Below, one piece after another: positions 1 to 12,235 of a stretch of DNA of 64,000 nucleotides. The notes below the pieces were generated by a model, which was not told the origin of the DNA, did no database searches, and saw only the letters and a program-made list of their open reading frames with translations. Location of the stretch: positions 180,273,956 to 180,337,955 of the forward strand of contig CP136063.1 in assembly GCA_032622095.1 (NCBI GenBank), read 5' to 3'. Each line of letters begins with the position of its first letter. Position 1 is the first letter of the stretch. The position numbers and the translations under genes are program-made. Origin of the DNA: Siphonodentalium dalli (lineage: Eukaryota > Mollusca > Scaphopoda > Gadilida > Siphonodentaliidae).

Positions 1-2284
1 GGGATGGGATTGGGACACACCCCACCCAAAGGATGGCCAATAGTTTCAATAGTTGGAAATAATTATTATTATTTCATCCCTACCACAATATTACCAGGGA
101 ATATTAAACCAAAGTTGTGTTGAATTTGACAAGATAGTTTGATAGCACAGCCAGTATATTTATAATGAAATTCGTTGTTTTAGCCAAGATTCGAACATTT
201 TCCTACTTTCGCCGACTTTCGGTTATCAGTTGGGAAATTTCCAACCATATAGGGATGATATCAGTTTGGAATTTACAACAGTTGGAAAGCTTGAGGTACC
301 AGTTAGAAATTTCCAACCCAAGTGCGATGGTGTGCAAATGGAATTTCACAGATTTGGATATTGGGCATGGTTCAATGGTTGTGTAGTTGCACCTGGAATG
401 TGGACACCTCCAAAGATTGACATAAGCTTCATGCTTTCTGTCAAATCCCATTTAAATATGTGTTTCTCTTTATGTTATATGCCTATATACTATACATTTT
501 GTGTTAATTGGTGATACGATACTATTTATGTGCACAAGCGCAAACAAAGGCAGTATGCTAACAAAACAATACAATTCATAATAAACAACACTTATCAAAT
601 AAATACACGTGAACATGATATGTATAGCCATGTACACATGTATTTGTATTGTGTCGCGGCATGCATAATATTTATTCAGAACGCTCATCAAAGAAGCGCC
701 GGACCACGTTGCGCAATTTACAGAAACTGATAGGATTCTCGCCTATTTTAAGCGGCAACAAAACAGCATTATAATTATTAAGCTACTATAGTTACTTAAG
801 TTTATACTTTAAAGGTGTTAAGAAACCTAACCCTCAGGCCTCAGCTCCTTCATCCAACCTTCCTGCTCTGACATGTTCGTCGTAGCGACAAATTTACACG
901 ATACTATCACATTCTCCGAACTCTTGGTGTTAATGTGGAATTGGTAAAATATTCTCCGAACTCTTGGTAACAGATTCTCCACACTGTCGTTAACAAAAAT
1001 TTCGAGTGATCAATTTCGTTTGTACCGATTCATGAAGAGCTAGATCGCGATTTCTTGAACAAATAATATTTCAACAAATGTCGGTGTGTGATTTTTCCTC
1101 ATATATGTCCCATTAAATGGACTATTATCACTGGAATTGTGTCGTGCAATAGATAAAACACAGGTTTTGGGTCAAATCTTCGCGAATATTTTACGTAAAT
1201 ACTGCCAATCGCACAATCGCATGTATATTAAATATTCTAAGAATAAACACCATGTACACAATAAGAGAATAGTCATTGCTACGTCGATGTAAAATCAACA
1301 CATGTCGTCAAAACAGCGTTTTGTGTTAAAACATGGGATTATTTTGAGTGATATCCATTATTTTTCCTGCTCCGAACTTTACTTGTCCTCCGATTATCTG
1401 TATCCGATTACAGGGCGTGTATTCACACAAAGGGATCCATGGCGTGGGATATTTTGACATTTTAGCCAGGGGAGAGTTTAATGAGTTTAATTCTCGTGAA
1501 CACATTCTCGATACAATATTCAACACGTTCAGGACATTTAATACCAGACCATTCAGTTAGAACTCGGAACGTTATCAGGTTAAGTATGTTTCTTATTAAT
1601 AATTCTCCGGATATTTGAGATCGTTCCCAACATGTTTATCCCTTTCCAAATTCCCTGAGTTATTGAACTGACACTGATGATGGCGCATGCGCGAGTTTGA
1701 ATATGGACGTTAAATTTTCGCTTTCTAATTATTCAACAAAAAATATCGAATAAATGCACCAAAATGGCGTATGGTTGACGAAATAAATGCATGAACTGTT
1801 CAGTTACCACTAATGACTATTGGAATAGTATTATGTAGAACATTTATGTGTTGTACATTTACTGTCTGTTTGAAGGCAAAATGTCGACGCTACCCAGAAA
1901 ATTTACCGTTACATTTGAAAGTATGAAGGACAACGGCTGTGTCTCATGATTCAGTTTTGCGAGGATGTGATTCTCTTCTGGATCGCGATGACATTTCAGC
2001 CATTCAAATAACTCAGAATGAGTGTTTTATAACTGTTGAAAATGATTCAGCAAATCATTAACGCTCGCAACCAGTATTGGGAATTTATCATAAATCGCTT
2101 AGAAATTCCCATGTATATGCATGTGCATGGCTTCTCTTGCCGATAACGACATTCGCATTGTTTCCTGGTTCTAGAAATGACACTACTTTCAACACTCATG
2201 TACTAATGTACTAATGCTCCGGATACTGACGCCACCGCAACTGTCCTCGTGTCCCCAAGCAAAGTAATCAAAGGTTTCGAACAT
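1..2284. other. no gene recognised; TTGGAAATTTCCAAC repeats
   Basis: There is no reliable open frame. Between about 225 and 330 the palindrome-like words gttggaaatttccaac recur several times; related words appear at 21415, 31220 and 42280, so this is a dispersed repeat. From 421 to 2284 I see nothing else to support. Confidence 0.4.
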
Positions 2285-2287
2285 ACA

Positions 2288-4043
2288 GGCCCGATTCGTC
2301 ATCTCAGGTTTAAACCTGGTCTACGTAAACATCTAGGTTTAAACCGCCGTGAGTCAGCAAAATCCGTGGTTTAAACCCGCGACCGCAGGTCTAGGTGACG
2401 CATTCGTCATCTCTGGTTTAAACCTGGTCTAGCCAGACCAGTGGTTTAGCAGTAATGTCTCTGTATCGTCGAGATAAATAATCGTACTTTCCTAATGCGG
2501 ACCGCCTCATTTTATTGATTGCGAAAATCAATAATTACGACAGCGACCATATTTTGATTGGAAATTTATAAGCGAGAAGCACTCACACCTATAAAGCATA
2601 TGGGGATAAGTTTTTGTCAATTTCGAAAATTTGTTTGCGTTTTATAAGCTTAAACCGGCAACTAAACCATCTAATTCGGCGGTCCAGCTAAACCAGCTTT
2701 ACCGAGGCTAAACTTGAGATGACGAATCCGTCTTTTCTTCATCGCGGTTTAGAATTGTCAACAATCAATCAAAGGGTGGAGCTGTAAATTATCTCGAGTG
2801 GGGGCGTGTCTTAGTGGCGGCTGCCGACTGGTGTTATCATGTCACAGTTGATTCATTCGCACGCTAGCTTTGCTCAGATATGGTTCCTTCAATAAGATTT
2901 TTACAACTACCTTGCAATTGTGTGTGTGTTTTTGTTTTTTTTGTTGGCTTGTGGCAATCACAAATACTGGTGTTTTCTACGAATTCATTTGAATGGTTCA
3001 ACGTTTTAATTTGGCACTAAAACCATGCTACTCCATGCCCAGATATGCTATACACATAGTTTGCAATCCTAAACTTATATTGCTATACGAGTCAAATTTG
3101 ATAAGATATCTTGATGTAGATCATGTCACAAAGCTCTACTCTGGCTCCGCCCATAAATTCCTATAATATTCCACCGTTCAAAACCTGGGAACTTTTTGAT
3201 ATTCTGCACGACGGAAAATTTATTATATTGAAAAAAAGCAACGCATGCAATATGGTTGCCCACTTCAAACAGTTCAGATGCCGCTTCTGGTGTGCACTCA
3301 TAAGCAAATTGCTTTTACTTGCCTGACCTCTTGGTTCAGTATTGATCCGATTATGGAGACTGTAATCAGCGTCAGAGTGGCCTGTGGCCCCTTCGTGCGA
3401 AAGGAGCCTGCGTCAAATTTACGCACTTTTGATCATTTGAACATTTTAATTTAAAAAAATATTTAATTCAATTTAAAACAAAAAGTTATTAATATATATT
3501 TTAAATATTGTTTCTTGTTAGATACAACTCCTTACTCTTATTTTCAAATCAGTTGCGAACAGACAAACGGACATACAGATATACAGCTCCTATACCCTTT
3601 AATATATACAGATATAAATGCAAATACACCAAAGTTTGTCTTTGCGGGTAAAGCATCGTGTAGAAAATCTATCCAAACAAAGTGATAAACAGCGCGCGAA
3701 ACTCGTGCTGATAGACATGCCCTTTGTCAGATGATTTAAACCCACAAATAGATCGGATTAATGGTCCAGGAGCGATACTCATTTCTCAATGAATAAATCC
3801 ATTGAGCGTGCACGTGTTCGCGATCATTTATGACATGTCAATAACCATTATATCGGCTTGTCTTTTTGTCCGATTGGTAAGAGGGTAGTTTGACTGCTTG
3901 CTCATATCACCGACTCGAGTTGTCAATTAGCTGGAGACTGAACGACAAAAACGCCCCCTTAGACCCGGTTTGGCTGGACCGCCAATGTAGGTTTAAACCA
4001 GGTTTAAACTCGGAGGTGTAAACCTGAGATGACGAATCCGGCC
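2288..4043. mobile_element. non-autonomous DNA transposon, copy A
   Basis: The ends are inverted: ggcccgattcgtcatctcag on the left and the complement of ctgagatgacgaatccggcc on the right. ACA flanks both sides as a possible 3-bp target duplication. Many subterminal copies of ggtttaaacc lie in both orientations. The length is 1,756 bp and no transposase is present. A second copy lies at 24894-27475. The superfamily is not settled. Confidence 0.8.
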
Positions 4044-4046
4044 ACA

Positions 4047-5099
4047 ATGTACTATAGTATTGGTATCTATATATAATGGCTTCACTTGTCGACCACTATT
4101 GCTCGACAGCCGTATATTCAGTCTCTAAAAATGTATCGATGCAATTTATTTCTGGAACTAATGCTCAGTCACACGTAGTCGGTAGCGGCAAACACTTTAT
4201 GCCCAAATGTATAAGCAATCTCTGTACCACTTGCTTGCGATATAGCACCAGTTGACCGTTAGTGTAAACATATTTTATTGCATAATAATATCGCAACGGG
4301 ATTGAGAAACAAGTTTTACAACTTACAAATGGTCTCTCTCCTCACATAATTGTATTACACAAAATGAACATAAAATATAATTACACACAAACATTATAAT
4401 TCATATGTACAACATCTGTTCACTTATAACAATATAATGATATAATGGCGAGTGTGACAATAACGGTGGATATTTCTCTTTATGGGGGGTGGTTCGTCCT
4501 GTGGCCCAGACGAGTCTTCGCCTTCTATATATGTAGTGATAATACAACATGTTACATTTGCAGCGTAGGTTTGCACATCAAGATGTTTAATAAAATTTGA
4601 ACCGCGATGTCGAGGTTATGTATAATTGAACAGCCCTAAATATGCTCCGGTTTTGTGTACTATTCAGGTTAGTATCTCCAAGGAGGAGTTTCTCGAGATT
4701 AATAGTTACCGTTACACTATATACGGTATATATAATTACATGTCATACAATTTTCACCCACAGTATGAGCGCTGTATGGACAAGGATGCAATACCACACA
4801 TGTAACTATTTCTCCAATCTACCTACTCACGCGAAATGTCATCAGTACCGTAGTGCAATTTCGAATATAATAGTCCCTACTTCAGCACTAAGACAATACA
4901 CACTCTAACCACATGCGTGCATGTGTTATACCATCAGTCCTCCGTTGTTTTAAGTTAAAATGTACTCTTACCACTTAAGTGTGATATAGTATCAATCCAT
5001 AACACAATCATGGCATAGAGTTTCATTTTCACTGACTCACTGTCTGAATTATATTTCATTCTCCAAATGTATTTACGTACAATTTACGCATCGCACACC
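4047..5099. other. no recognised feature
   Basis: AT-rich spacer with short open frames only. The 88-codon frame at 4642 has no recognisable motif and no support as a gene. Confidence 0.4.
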
Positions 5100-5102
5100 T
5101 TA

Positions 5103-5500
5103 GAGTACGTTCATGCACTGGCAAGTTTGCACGGCACATTTTGCATGTATTTTCTCATAGAATATGAACGGAAACATGCATATAAAATGTATCTGTACCA
5201 CAGCTAACTACACGAGAAGCAAAAACTATGTACTTCCACCAGTAGCGATACTATCGATATTTGCCTGTAAATAGCATGCAATTATCTCGCAAGAATTAAT
5301 TTTACAGGCATTTTAAGGCTAAGTGTATAAGTAGCACCGTTACATGTGGAACTACCGAAAATTTACTCCTCACGCTGTTAGCTTCGGTAAATATGCATGT
5401 TATATGCATGTTGTCGTTCATATTCTGGCACCACTGGGTTTTCTATGAGAAAATGTCTGCAAAAAATGCAGTGCAAACTTGCCAGTGTATGAACGTACCC
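5103..5500. mobile_element. MITE with TTA target duplication (PIF/Harbinger-like)
   Basis: Inverted ends of about 60 bp: gtacgttcatgcactggcaa on the left, ttgccagtgtatgaacgtac on the right. TTA flanks both sides (5100-5102 and 5501-5503). The length is 398 bp with no coding capacity. The 3-bp TTA duplication suggests PIF/Harbinger. Confidence 0.7.
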
Positions 5501-5769
5501 TTATACAATCTGGTATTATGTGCAGGGTATTATTTATCTCTGCTTATTGTTGTTTTTGTGTATTTGTGGGGTTTTTTGTGTGTGTGATTTTGTTTCTTTC
5601 TCTTATCTGTATTTATTTCTCTTATTATTGTTTTGTTTCTATCTGTGGTTTTATTTTTAGGCGCCCTATCTGTCTCTCTTATTTTTTTCTTGTATATACA
5701 TATATGTACATTATTAAATATATATGATCATGAAGCATGTAAATGCCTATAAAGCTGTATATATATTCT

Positions 5770-6425
5770 CCTATGATGGAGGTCAATAAAACATCTATTG
5801 TAAAGCAATTACACGCCAACGATCACAAGTTAACACGCAAGTCAAGATGGCTGAAATTTGTGAAAAACACCCTGAATGAACTTGATCTATGCTCTACCTG
5901 GGAGTCACCGTCCGCTTTATCTAAACAGGACATTCGCAATATTAAGACATTTCTTATAGAGCAGCATTGGGCTAAACTTTTTATCGATTTAGACTCATCT
6001 GATTAATCAAGAGCAGCTCTTTACAGAAATATTAAAACCGGCCGTTGTATTATCCGGTATTCGCTTCACTTGCCAGATCATCTTTCCCTTATATGGTGAA
6101 ATTTAGAACAGCCAACCACCGACTCCCCATTGAAAAAGGGCGGTGGTGAAACAGTATACCTTGTAATACCTGTGAACATTGTATAGCGGTAACGGGGTAG
6201 AGGACGAGTATCATCTCCTACTGATATGTGATGAATTTAGAGATATCCGCGAACAGTACATTCCAAAAATACTATACTACAGTTTCTTGGTTTGATATAT
6301 ATATAGCTAATATATCGCTCCTGAAAAGGGTGAGTATATTTATGAAATTTGCTTCAGAGAATAGAGATAATAAGTTACAACCATACTGGCGATCTGGCAT
6401 TGACAGCATTTACATCTATATGTAA
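5770..6425 (+). pseudogene. LINE ORF2 C-terminal remnant
   Basis: Pieces of the region downstream of reverse transcriptase in a non-LTR element are spread over shifted frames: SRWLKFVKNTLNELDLCSTW, then KFRTANHRLPIEKGRW (frame-shifted, 6089-6141), then EDEYHLLLICDEFRDIREQY, then a tail to 6425. The order matches the usual C-terminal domain (TaNHRLPIEkGRW, then DEYHLLL-x-C). There are several stops and shifts, so it is dead. A degraded 3' region follows. Confidence 0.7.
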
Positions 6426-6961
6426 TTTGTTTTAGTTATTATATCACTATATGTGTGAGTCGACCGACAGATAGATTCGTGATTTTTTTAATGAATATAT
6501 TACTTACATAATGTATATGTATAATATGATGATAAAATGCTTATTGAAATACATAGTGGATATATATGTTTGTGTATGTTCCACCTTAAATGGTGGCTTT
6601 ATGCATTAAAAAAATTCATCACTATTTGTCATCAGAAAACGTTATCCGTTCATTGTTACTTTTTCTTTCGCTGGAATGTATATCATGGTCTGTTTTGTCC
6701 AATCGCTGTCGCCGTCGTTCTCTTTGCCGAAGTGGCATACAGTATATTTATTGATCTGTAAAAATAGTTAAACATAGTTTAGTTTAAACATATATAATTT
6801 AATCATAAGCTGTCAATCAACGGAAACACTACAATAATTGGTTGTCACATATTTAACCGTTAAGGTTATTTCTCCATAACCTAAATTTCTTGATTACTTT
6901 CTGCTACATGCGGAAATTACATCACTTTTTCTGACAGCACTTTTTCCTTAATTGCCCACTA

Positions 6962-7117
6962 TATGATGTACAAAGACTAAAACTCTACCGTAAACTGGAC
7001 GATCTCAACTTTCAAATTAGTTATTTCAAGCATTTGCTTTGGGGAATACCAAGTGAATCCTCATTAAGAAATGAAAAGATGTTCCGCATTGTGCAGGCAT
7101 ACGAACACATCTTATAA
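6962..7117 (+). pseudogene. LINE terminal-domain remnant
   Basis: The frame is open from YDVQRLKLYRKLDDLNFQ to SLRNEKMFRIVQAYEHIL and a stop. The wording (YFKHLLWGIPSE, FRIVQAY) fits the far C-terminus of a mollusc-type LINE ORF2 as I remember it. It may belong to the remnant ending at 6425 or to another copy. The 3' flank to 7400 looks like untranslated sequence. Confidence 0.5.
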
Positions 7118-7638
7118 TAAACCTCTTCACGTTACATCCGACCACCGAGTATTTATACAGATGCAGATGACAATATTGAACGAATAAATGCTACTGAACA
7201 ACAAATGCAACAACTATATATAAATACCCGCTATAAATAAGCAAAGGATATATACTTTTTCTCAGTTTTGATGTCCGGGGAGAGCACCGGCAAACACAAA
7301 ACCGGACTATCACACATCACTCTTTACACAATCTTTCTTATTTTTTTGTTGGCCAAATGTATGCAACCTCACCATGTATATATTCTCTGTCATATTGTTT
7401 AATGCATACATATATTGTATTTGGGAGCGGGGAAATTGTAAGTTGTTAAAACTTTTATCCCTATCCCGTTGTAAATGAATTTACAATAAAATATGTTTAA
7501 AGTAAAAGAAATGACAGCAGCATCGGGTGATATGACCACGCCTATATACCGCGGGTACAACATATACCTGAAAACTATTCTATACTTCCTACGATTTAAA
7601 AGGCCAACAGCCAATCAATTGAAAGTGTCAATGACACA

Positions 7639-8930
7639 GTAGCTCAACTCGGATATGGGTTAATTTCACGTGTTACAGTCAATGGGGCGATTGGGAATTT
7701 GGAAAGTTGAAATGTTTAAGTAAACAAAGATGTCAACACGAAGAGATATATAAAGTTTGGGATTCAGCAAGTATATAATTGTGGAATGACAAAATAAGTA
7801 AAACCATAACGTTAATAAGAACGTACGTCACTGCAGGAATTGCATCAACAACATATTATGATCGGACAATGGACACTATATTACTGTTGTCAGAACATCT
7901 TTTTTATTGAATATCGGAAATGAACTTTGGAATAAATTGGATAATTAGAAGCGATCCTGAACATGTCTGTAAATTTTCAAAAGATTTCTCTATTAAATAT
8001 CGGCTGCCGGGTGTTCCGATAGTAGATTCAAATGTGAAATCCAAGATGGTAAAGTTTTTCAATGACATTTGTAAAAAATGGCTCCCATATAGAGGTCACC
8101 CTGAAGATCCATTTGAAGTTTGGTGGCTATCTGATGAGAGATTTTGCCTGTATGGTGCGCATATAATTTAGTTATACAAAGAGTAAAATCCAAGATGGCC
8201 GCTGAAAAATTGATGGCTCCCATCTAGTGGTCACCCCGAAGATCTATATGACGTTTAGTGACGATCGGATGAGGGATGTGGCCTATAGGGTGTTTCGAAG
8301 GCGTTAGTCAAAGAGTAAAATCCAAGATGGCCACTGGCAGCCTTGTTTTTCAACGAAATTCGGAAAAAAAATGATTGCTACCATCTGGTGGTCATCCAAC
8401 AAATCCATATGAAGTTCGGCGATGACTGGATAAGGGATATCTCCTTTAGGGTGATCCAAAATATTTAGTCACACATTAGTTAAATCTAAGATGGCCGCTG
8501 GCGGCCATGGTTTTCAACGAAATTCAGAACTGTTTTATAGCTGCCATCTAGAGATCATCCAAAAGATCCATATGAAGTTTGGTGATTATAGGATAAGGAT
8601 GTGGTCTGTATGTGTGCCAAGGGATTTAGTAATGCAAAGAGTAAAATCCAAGGTGGCTGCCGGCGGCCATGTTTTTCGTCCAAAAATTATTCAAATTCGA
8701 TAGCTCCCATCTAGAAGTGATCCTAAGCATACCTGTACATTCCATAAGAAATTTGGGCTATTGGGTGTGGATTAAAATTTGAAATCCAAGATAGCTGCTG
8801 GCGGTCATGTTTTTTAACGAATTTAGGAAGTTTGGTGACGATCGGATGAAGGAAGTGGCCTGTAAGGTGTGCAGAGGAATGTAGTCATACACAGAGTAAA
8901 ATTCAAAATGGCCGCTGGCGTAGTAATTAC
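7639..8930 (+). repeat. tandem repeat array, 'ccaagatggc' family
   Basis: After a leader of about 280 bp (gttacagtcaatggggcgat), degenerate units of about 130-165 bp follow. Each carries a word like aatccaagatggccgctgg, then atggctcccatctag, then gacgatcggatgaggga. Starts of the first word are near 8039, 8188, 8319, 8484, 8644, 8783 and 8908. Related arrays lie at 13780-14290 (inverted), 43620-44560 and 51797-52010. Open frames in it are chance products. Confidence 0.75.
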
Positions 8931-9072
8931 CCCGATCATCGGGGTAGTTACCCGGCGTATATACGCCGACGATCAGCGTAACTACGCCGATGGTCGGGGT
9001 ACATAGGCTGACGATCGGCGTATATACGCCGACGATCGGTGTAACTGATCGGCGTAACTACGCCGGTGGTCA
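8931..9072. repeat. GC-rich palindromic short tandem repeat
   Basis: A block of about 142 bp is built from variants of cggcgtatatacgccgacga and ggcgtaactacgccga, each itself an inverted repeat. It is much richer in GC and CpG than its surroundings and lies directly after the tandem array. Confidence 0.65.
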
Positions 9073-9097
9073 CATACAGGGTGAATAACCCGCACCT

Positions 9098-9135
9098 GAT
9101 ATGATTGATTGATTGATTGTTTATTTCCAGCCATT
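9098..9135 (-). repeat. LINE 3' tail with (GATT)n
   Basis: Read on the minus strand this is tggctggaaataaacaatca followed by tandem CAATC units. That is an AATAAA-bearing 3' end with a short tandem tail, as many LINEs have. No coding part is left next to it. Confidence 0.45.
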
Positions 9136-9189
9136 TTTACATGGTACAACAGGGGGGGGGGTCGGAAAAAAGAGCCATGACAGTAGGCT

Positions 9190-9365
9190 GAAATTTGTTT
9201 TCCGCCTCTTGGGTACCCACCACCCCCCTATTAGAAGGAAAAAATATTTTTTCCAATTTCATGCGGGGTACCCACCCCCTTGTTTACCTCCAAATCCAGC
9301 GAAATCACCCCTTATTTGTAGGAATTTTTTTTCCAATTTCATGCAGGGTACCCACCCACGTTTTA
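9190..9365. repeat. short tandem repeat, about 75 bp unit
   Basis: The words ttttttccaatttcatgc and gggtacccaccc recur three times with degenerate spacing. Similar wording appears near 10640-10700. Open frames here are artefacts. Confidence 0.45.
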
Positions 9366-9721
9366 CCTAAAAATCTGTAGTCTCACACCATTTAGGCTTG
9401 GTATTTGTTTCAGTTATAAAGTCTGAGAACAGATAAGAATCGCATAAACCTGCAGCACCCATTGTTATCCTGTTTGTTTTTGTTTATCAATTGACTCATG
9501 ACTTGTAAACAAGTTATATGAACATTTTACCATATTTTCAATGCTTGTCTGTAATCACTTCAAATACAACTGTATCGAAAATATAAAATAAATAGTAATG
9601 GACCCACACGAATCAATCTTATACCATCTGACAACATGGCGTTTAACAGATTGATCAGCATGAAATTGTGTAAAAAAAAAAAAACAATAAATTAAACTAA
9701 AAAATCTGGATGTGGCTTTAA

Positions 9722-10242
9722 AGATGGATTATCTCTTCAAATAACAAATTTTAAATAGTTGCAAGGGTATAAAATAATAGATATGAACTGAATACCCCTG
9801 TCCGGAAAAGCTTCTATCAATTAAAATATTGATTTTATTTCGAATATCAAATCGGGACCATTTGTGTCTGTTTTTAGAACAGACCAATCGGATGATACCA
9901 TGTTGCGATATAGAGCACTGGGCTGTTCCTATGGCTACGCACCGGAAGTCAAATGTCCCAGATTGATTGTTTGTATTGTTTTGTTCCACAGATATAAGCG
10001 ATAATGAGTATAATTAACGTTTATTTGTGACAAAATTGTACAAAAAAAAAATCTGGTTTCTGTTAACAGTGACCACTATTGTTCGTTACCTGAACAAACA
10101 CACATTTTTTGACCAGAAAATATTCGAAATAAAATTAATATTAATCGATAGAAGCATTTCCGGACAGGAGTCTTCGATTCAAATCTAATATTTTATACCC
10201 CGGTTACTATATAATACATGTTTACAAAGAGATAATCCACCT
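9722..10242. mobile_element. MITE with long inverted ends and TTAA duplication
   Basis: The ends are agatggattatctctt and the complement of aagagataatccacct. TTAA flanks both sides (9718-9721 and 10243-10246). The inverted similarity runs inward for about 100 bp (gtccggaaaagcttctatca against tgatagaagcatttccggac-type sequence). The length is 521 bp, non-coding. Confidence 0.7.
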
Positions 10243-10880
10243 TTAAATAGCATTCAATACTTTCTAGCATGATGAGATTTCCATGTTTTGCCTCTTATGC
10301 TGTCTGATCAGGTCTAATGAGTAAACATTAATGATATAATTTAATAACTTTATTACTTTTTATTTACTTTAATCATGGGTGTCATAGCTGTCCATTTTCA
10401 TCTTGAACCAGTGGTGTTGGTACTTGACAATGTGATCTGATGCAAAAGACGAAATTGTGAGTGTTGGTTTGTAACCGGGATTTCTGAGAAGCATTATGCC
10501 TATATCCACACTAACTACCTAAGCCCTGACCTAAAGTGTCATACATACCATAACAACGATGCTGAACACTTTGATGCAATTATATTGCAGAAATGTTGTA
10601 AGAGGAAAAAACTGTGACCACTTGGAAAAAAGTGACTTTTTTCGAGGCTGAACCACCCACCCACCCCGGTGAATGACCCCCCCCCCCTGGGTACAAGGAA
10701 AATATATAACATATAGTGACATGCATAATGTAGACCATATGTACACATATATACAAGTATATACCTCCCCTACCTAAATATGCATTTCTGGTTATTCGTT
10801 TCTGAGAATGGTGTTTCAATTGGTCAATTGTAGACAAACTTATTTATCAATATGATGATATACAAAAAATATAATCAAAA
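10243..10880. other. no recognised feature
   Basis: AT-rich spacer with a poly-C run near 10678-10688. The overlapping minus-strand frames at 10531-10837 have no recognisable motif. Confidence 0.35.
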
Positions 10881-11275
10881 CAGGGCTTTGGAGACTGATA
10901 AATTCTTATCAGCGGGGGTGGGGTGGAATAATATAGACTCATTTATGTAGTTAGTCTTACTACCCATGCCCTACCTCAAAATATACATATACATATTCAG
11001 AAATGCATATTTTGAGGTAGGGCCGGTGTGCGGTAAGCAGGGGAAACTTGTTCTCCTTGCCTTTGGTCACTCTGTGTGGCTCAAACTTTTAACAACAACA
11101 ACTGTCTGAAATGTGGTTTTAAACGAATATAAAATGACTGAGTTCATAAATGATTATATGTTATTCTCATAGCCCTCAATGTAAAAGTTAGGGCAGTTCT
11201 TGGATCCAAACTCTATGAAAATTCATGTCTCAGCCCCCCCCCCCTGATAAGAATGTATCAGTCTCCGAGCCCCTG
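10881..11275. mobile_element. MITE with CAGGG ends (hAT-like)
   Basis: Inverted ends of about 45 bp: cagggctttggagactgata on the left and tatcagtctccgagcccctg on the right, followed inward by gaattcttatcag-type sequence and G/C runs. The length is 395 bp. CAGGG ends are usual for hAT elements, but the flanks show no clear 8-bp duplication. Confidence 0.55.
10968..11022. other. short hairpin
   Basis: Inside the MITE, ccctacctcaaaatat pairs with atattttgaggtagggc around a loop of about 20 bp. The word atatgcatttctgg at 10778 is a related half. It is part of the element. Confidence 0.4.
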
Positions 11276-12235
11276 TTATGGTTTTATTCATTTCGCCCAA
11301 TTTGGGCGGTTCTATGATGGCTGTTTCTCATCTGACGTGTGTGCCAAGATAGAGGAGGTGGAGGATTTGTGTAAATGTTAGCCCAAACTACATTTCCAAG
11401 TAACGATGGTTTGTTGTTTATTTTGAGGAATCATACCACATCAGATGAATTCAGCCCAAATATGTTAACAGTTGTCGTGTAAAACATTTGCAGTAGGTTA
11501 CCGTTATTTGCTATTTGCGGATGTGGTTTAACATGGGGAAAATAGACTACTACGTTTGAACGGCATGTGCATTTGTCGTTTTTTAATTATAACAACATGA
11601 TAATCAATAACAGAGGCAGTCTCTGTCAAATACAGTCGCTCTATTTACGATACTAATTGGGGAACTTTCTAAATTAAATTACGCGTAAACCAGCGTAAAC
11701 GTATACCTGCTGCAAATGATAGAAGGTGCCGGAATCGGCCTACTCGCCCCAGGGCTAACTCGCCCAGTCGACGTGTGCCAACTGGGGACACACTATGAAA
11801 TGTACACCGAGGCCGAGGCCGACTCGGACTAAAAGGTGTATACGGGGTGTTATATGCCGTTTGGTCCGTTGTTTCTCAATGAATATTATTGAAATTTGGT
11901 GTATATGTCCGGGCTGGGACATGGAATACAATAACGTTTGAATTGTTCTTAAATTTACAAATTTGTTGATTTTATTCAACATTTTCGTTCTGAAACACAC
12001 TATACGCGTCATGTCGATATCTAGTATTACTTAGAAATTTCAGCTTTCCCGATTTATAATCGCTCCATTGACTGTAACAGATGAAATTACACCCTTCTTC
12101 GGATAGAGTGTCACTGAAACTTTATTTTGTTAGACTGCGTGTAGTCATTGTATGTGGAAATAATCTGTAATAAGATGTAGCACTGTTTTATTTTATATTT
12201 ACATGTAGTGCTGTTTTTTATACAACAATTCTACA
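11276..12235. other. no recognised gene; fragment of a dispersed repeat
   Basis: At 12010-12110, inverted, there is a fragment of the leader seen at 7640 and 51797 (gattataatcgctccattga-type sequence). A locally GC-rich stretch lies at 11725-11830. Nothing else can be supported. Confidence 0.35.

Noticed and set aside
9722-10242. 86-codon minus-strand frame at 9729-9989 as a gene
   Set aside because: It lies entirely within a TTAA-flanked MITE and follows its inverted end.
11755-12012. 85-codon minus-strand frame
   Set aside because: No motif, and it abuts a dispersed repeat fragment.
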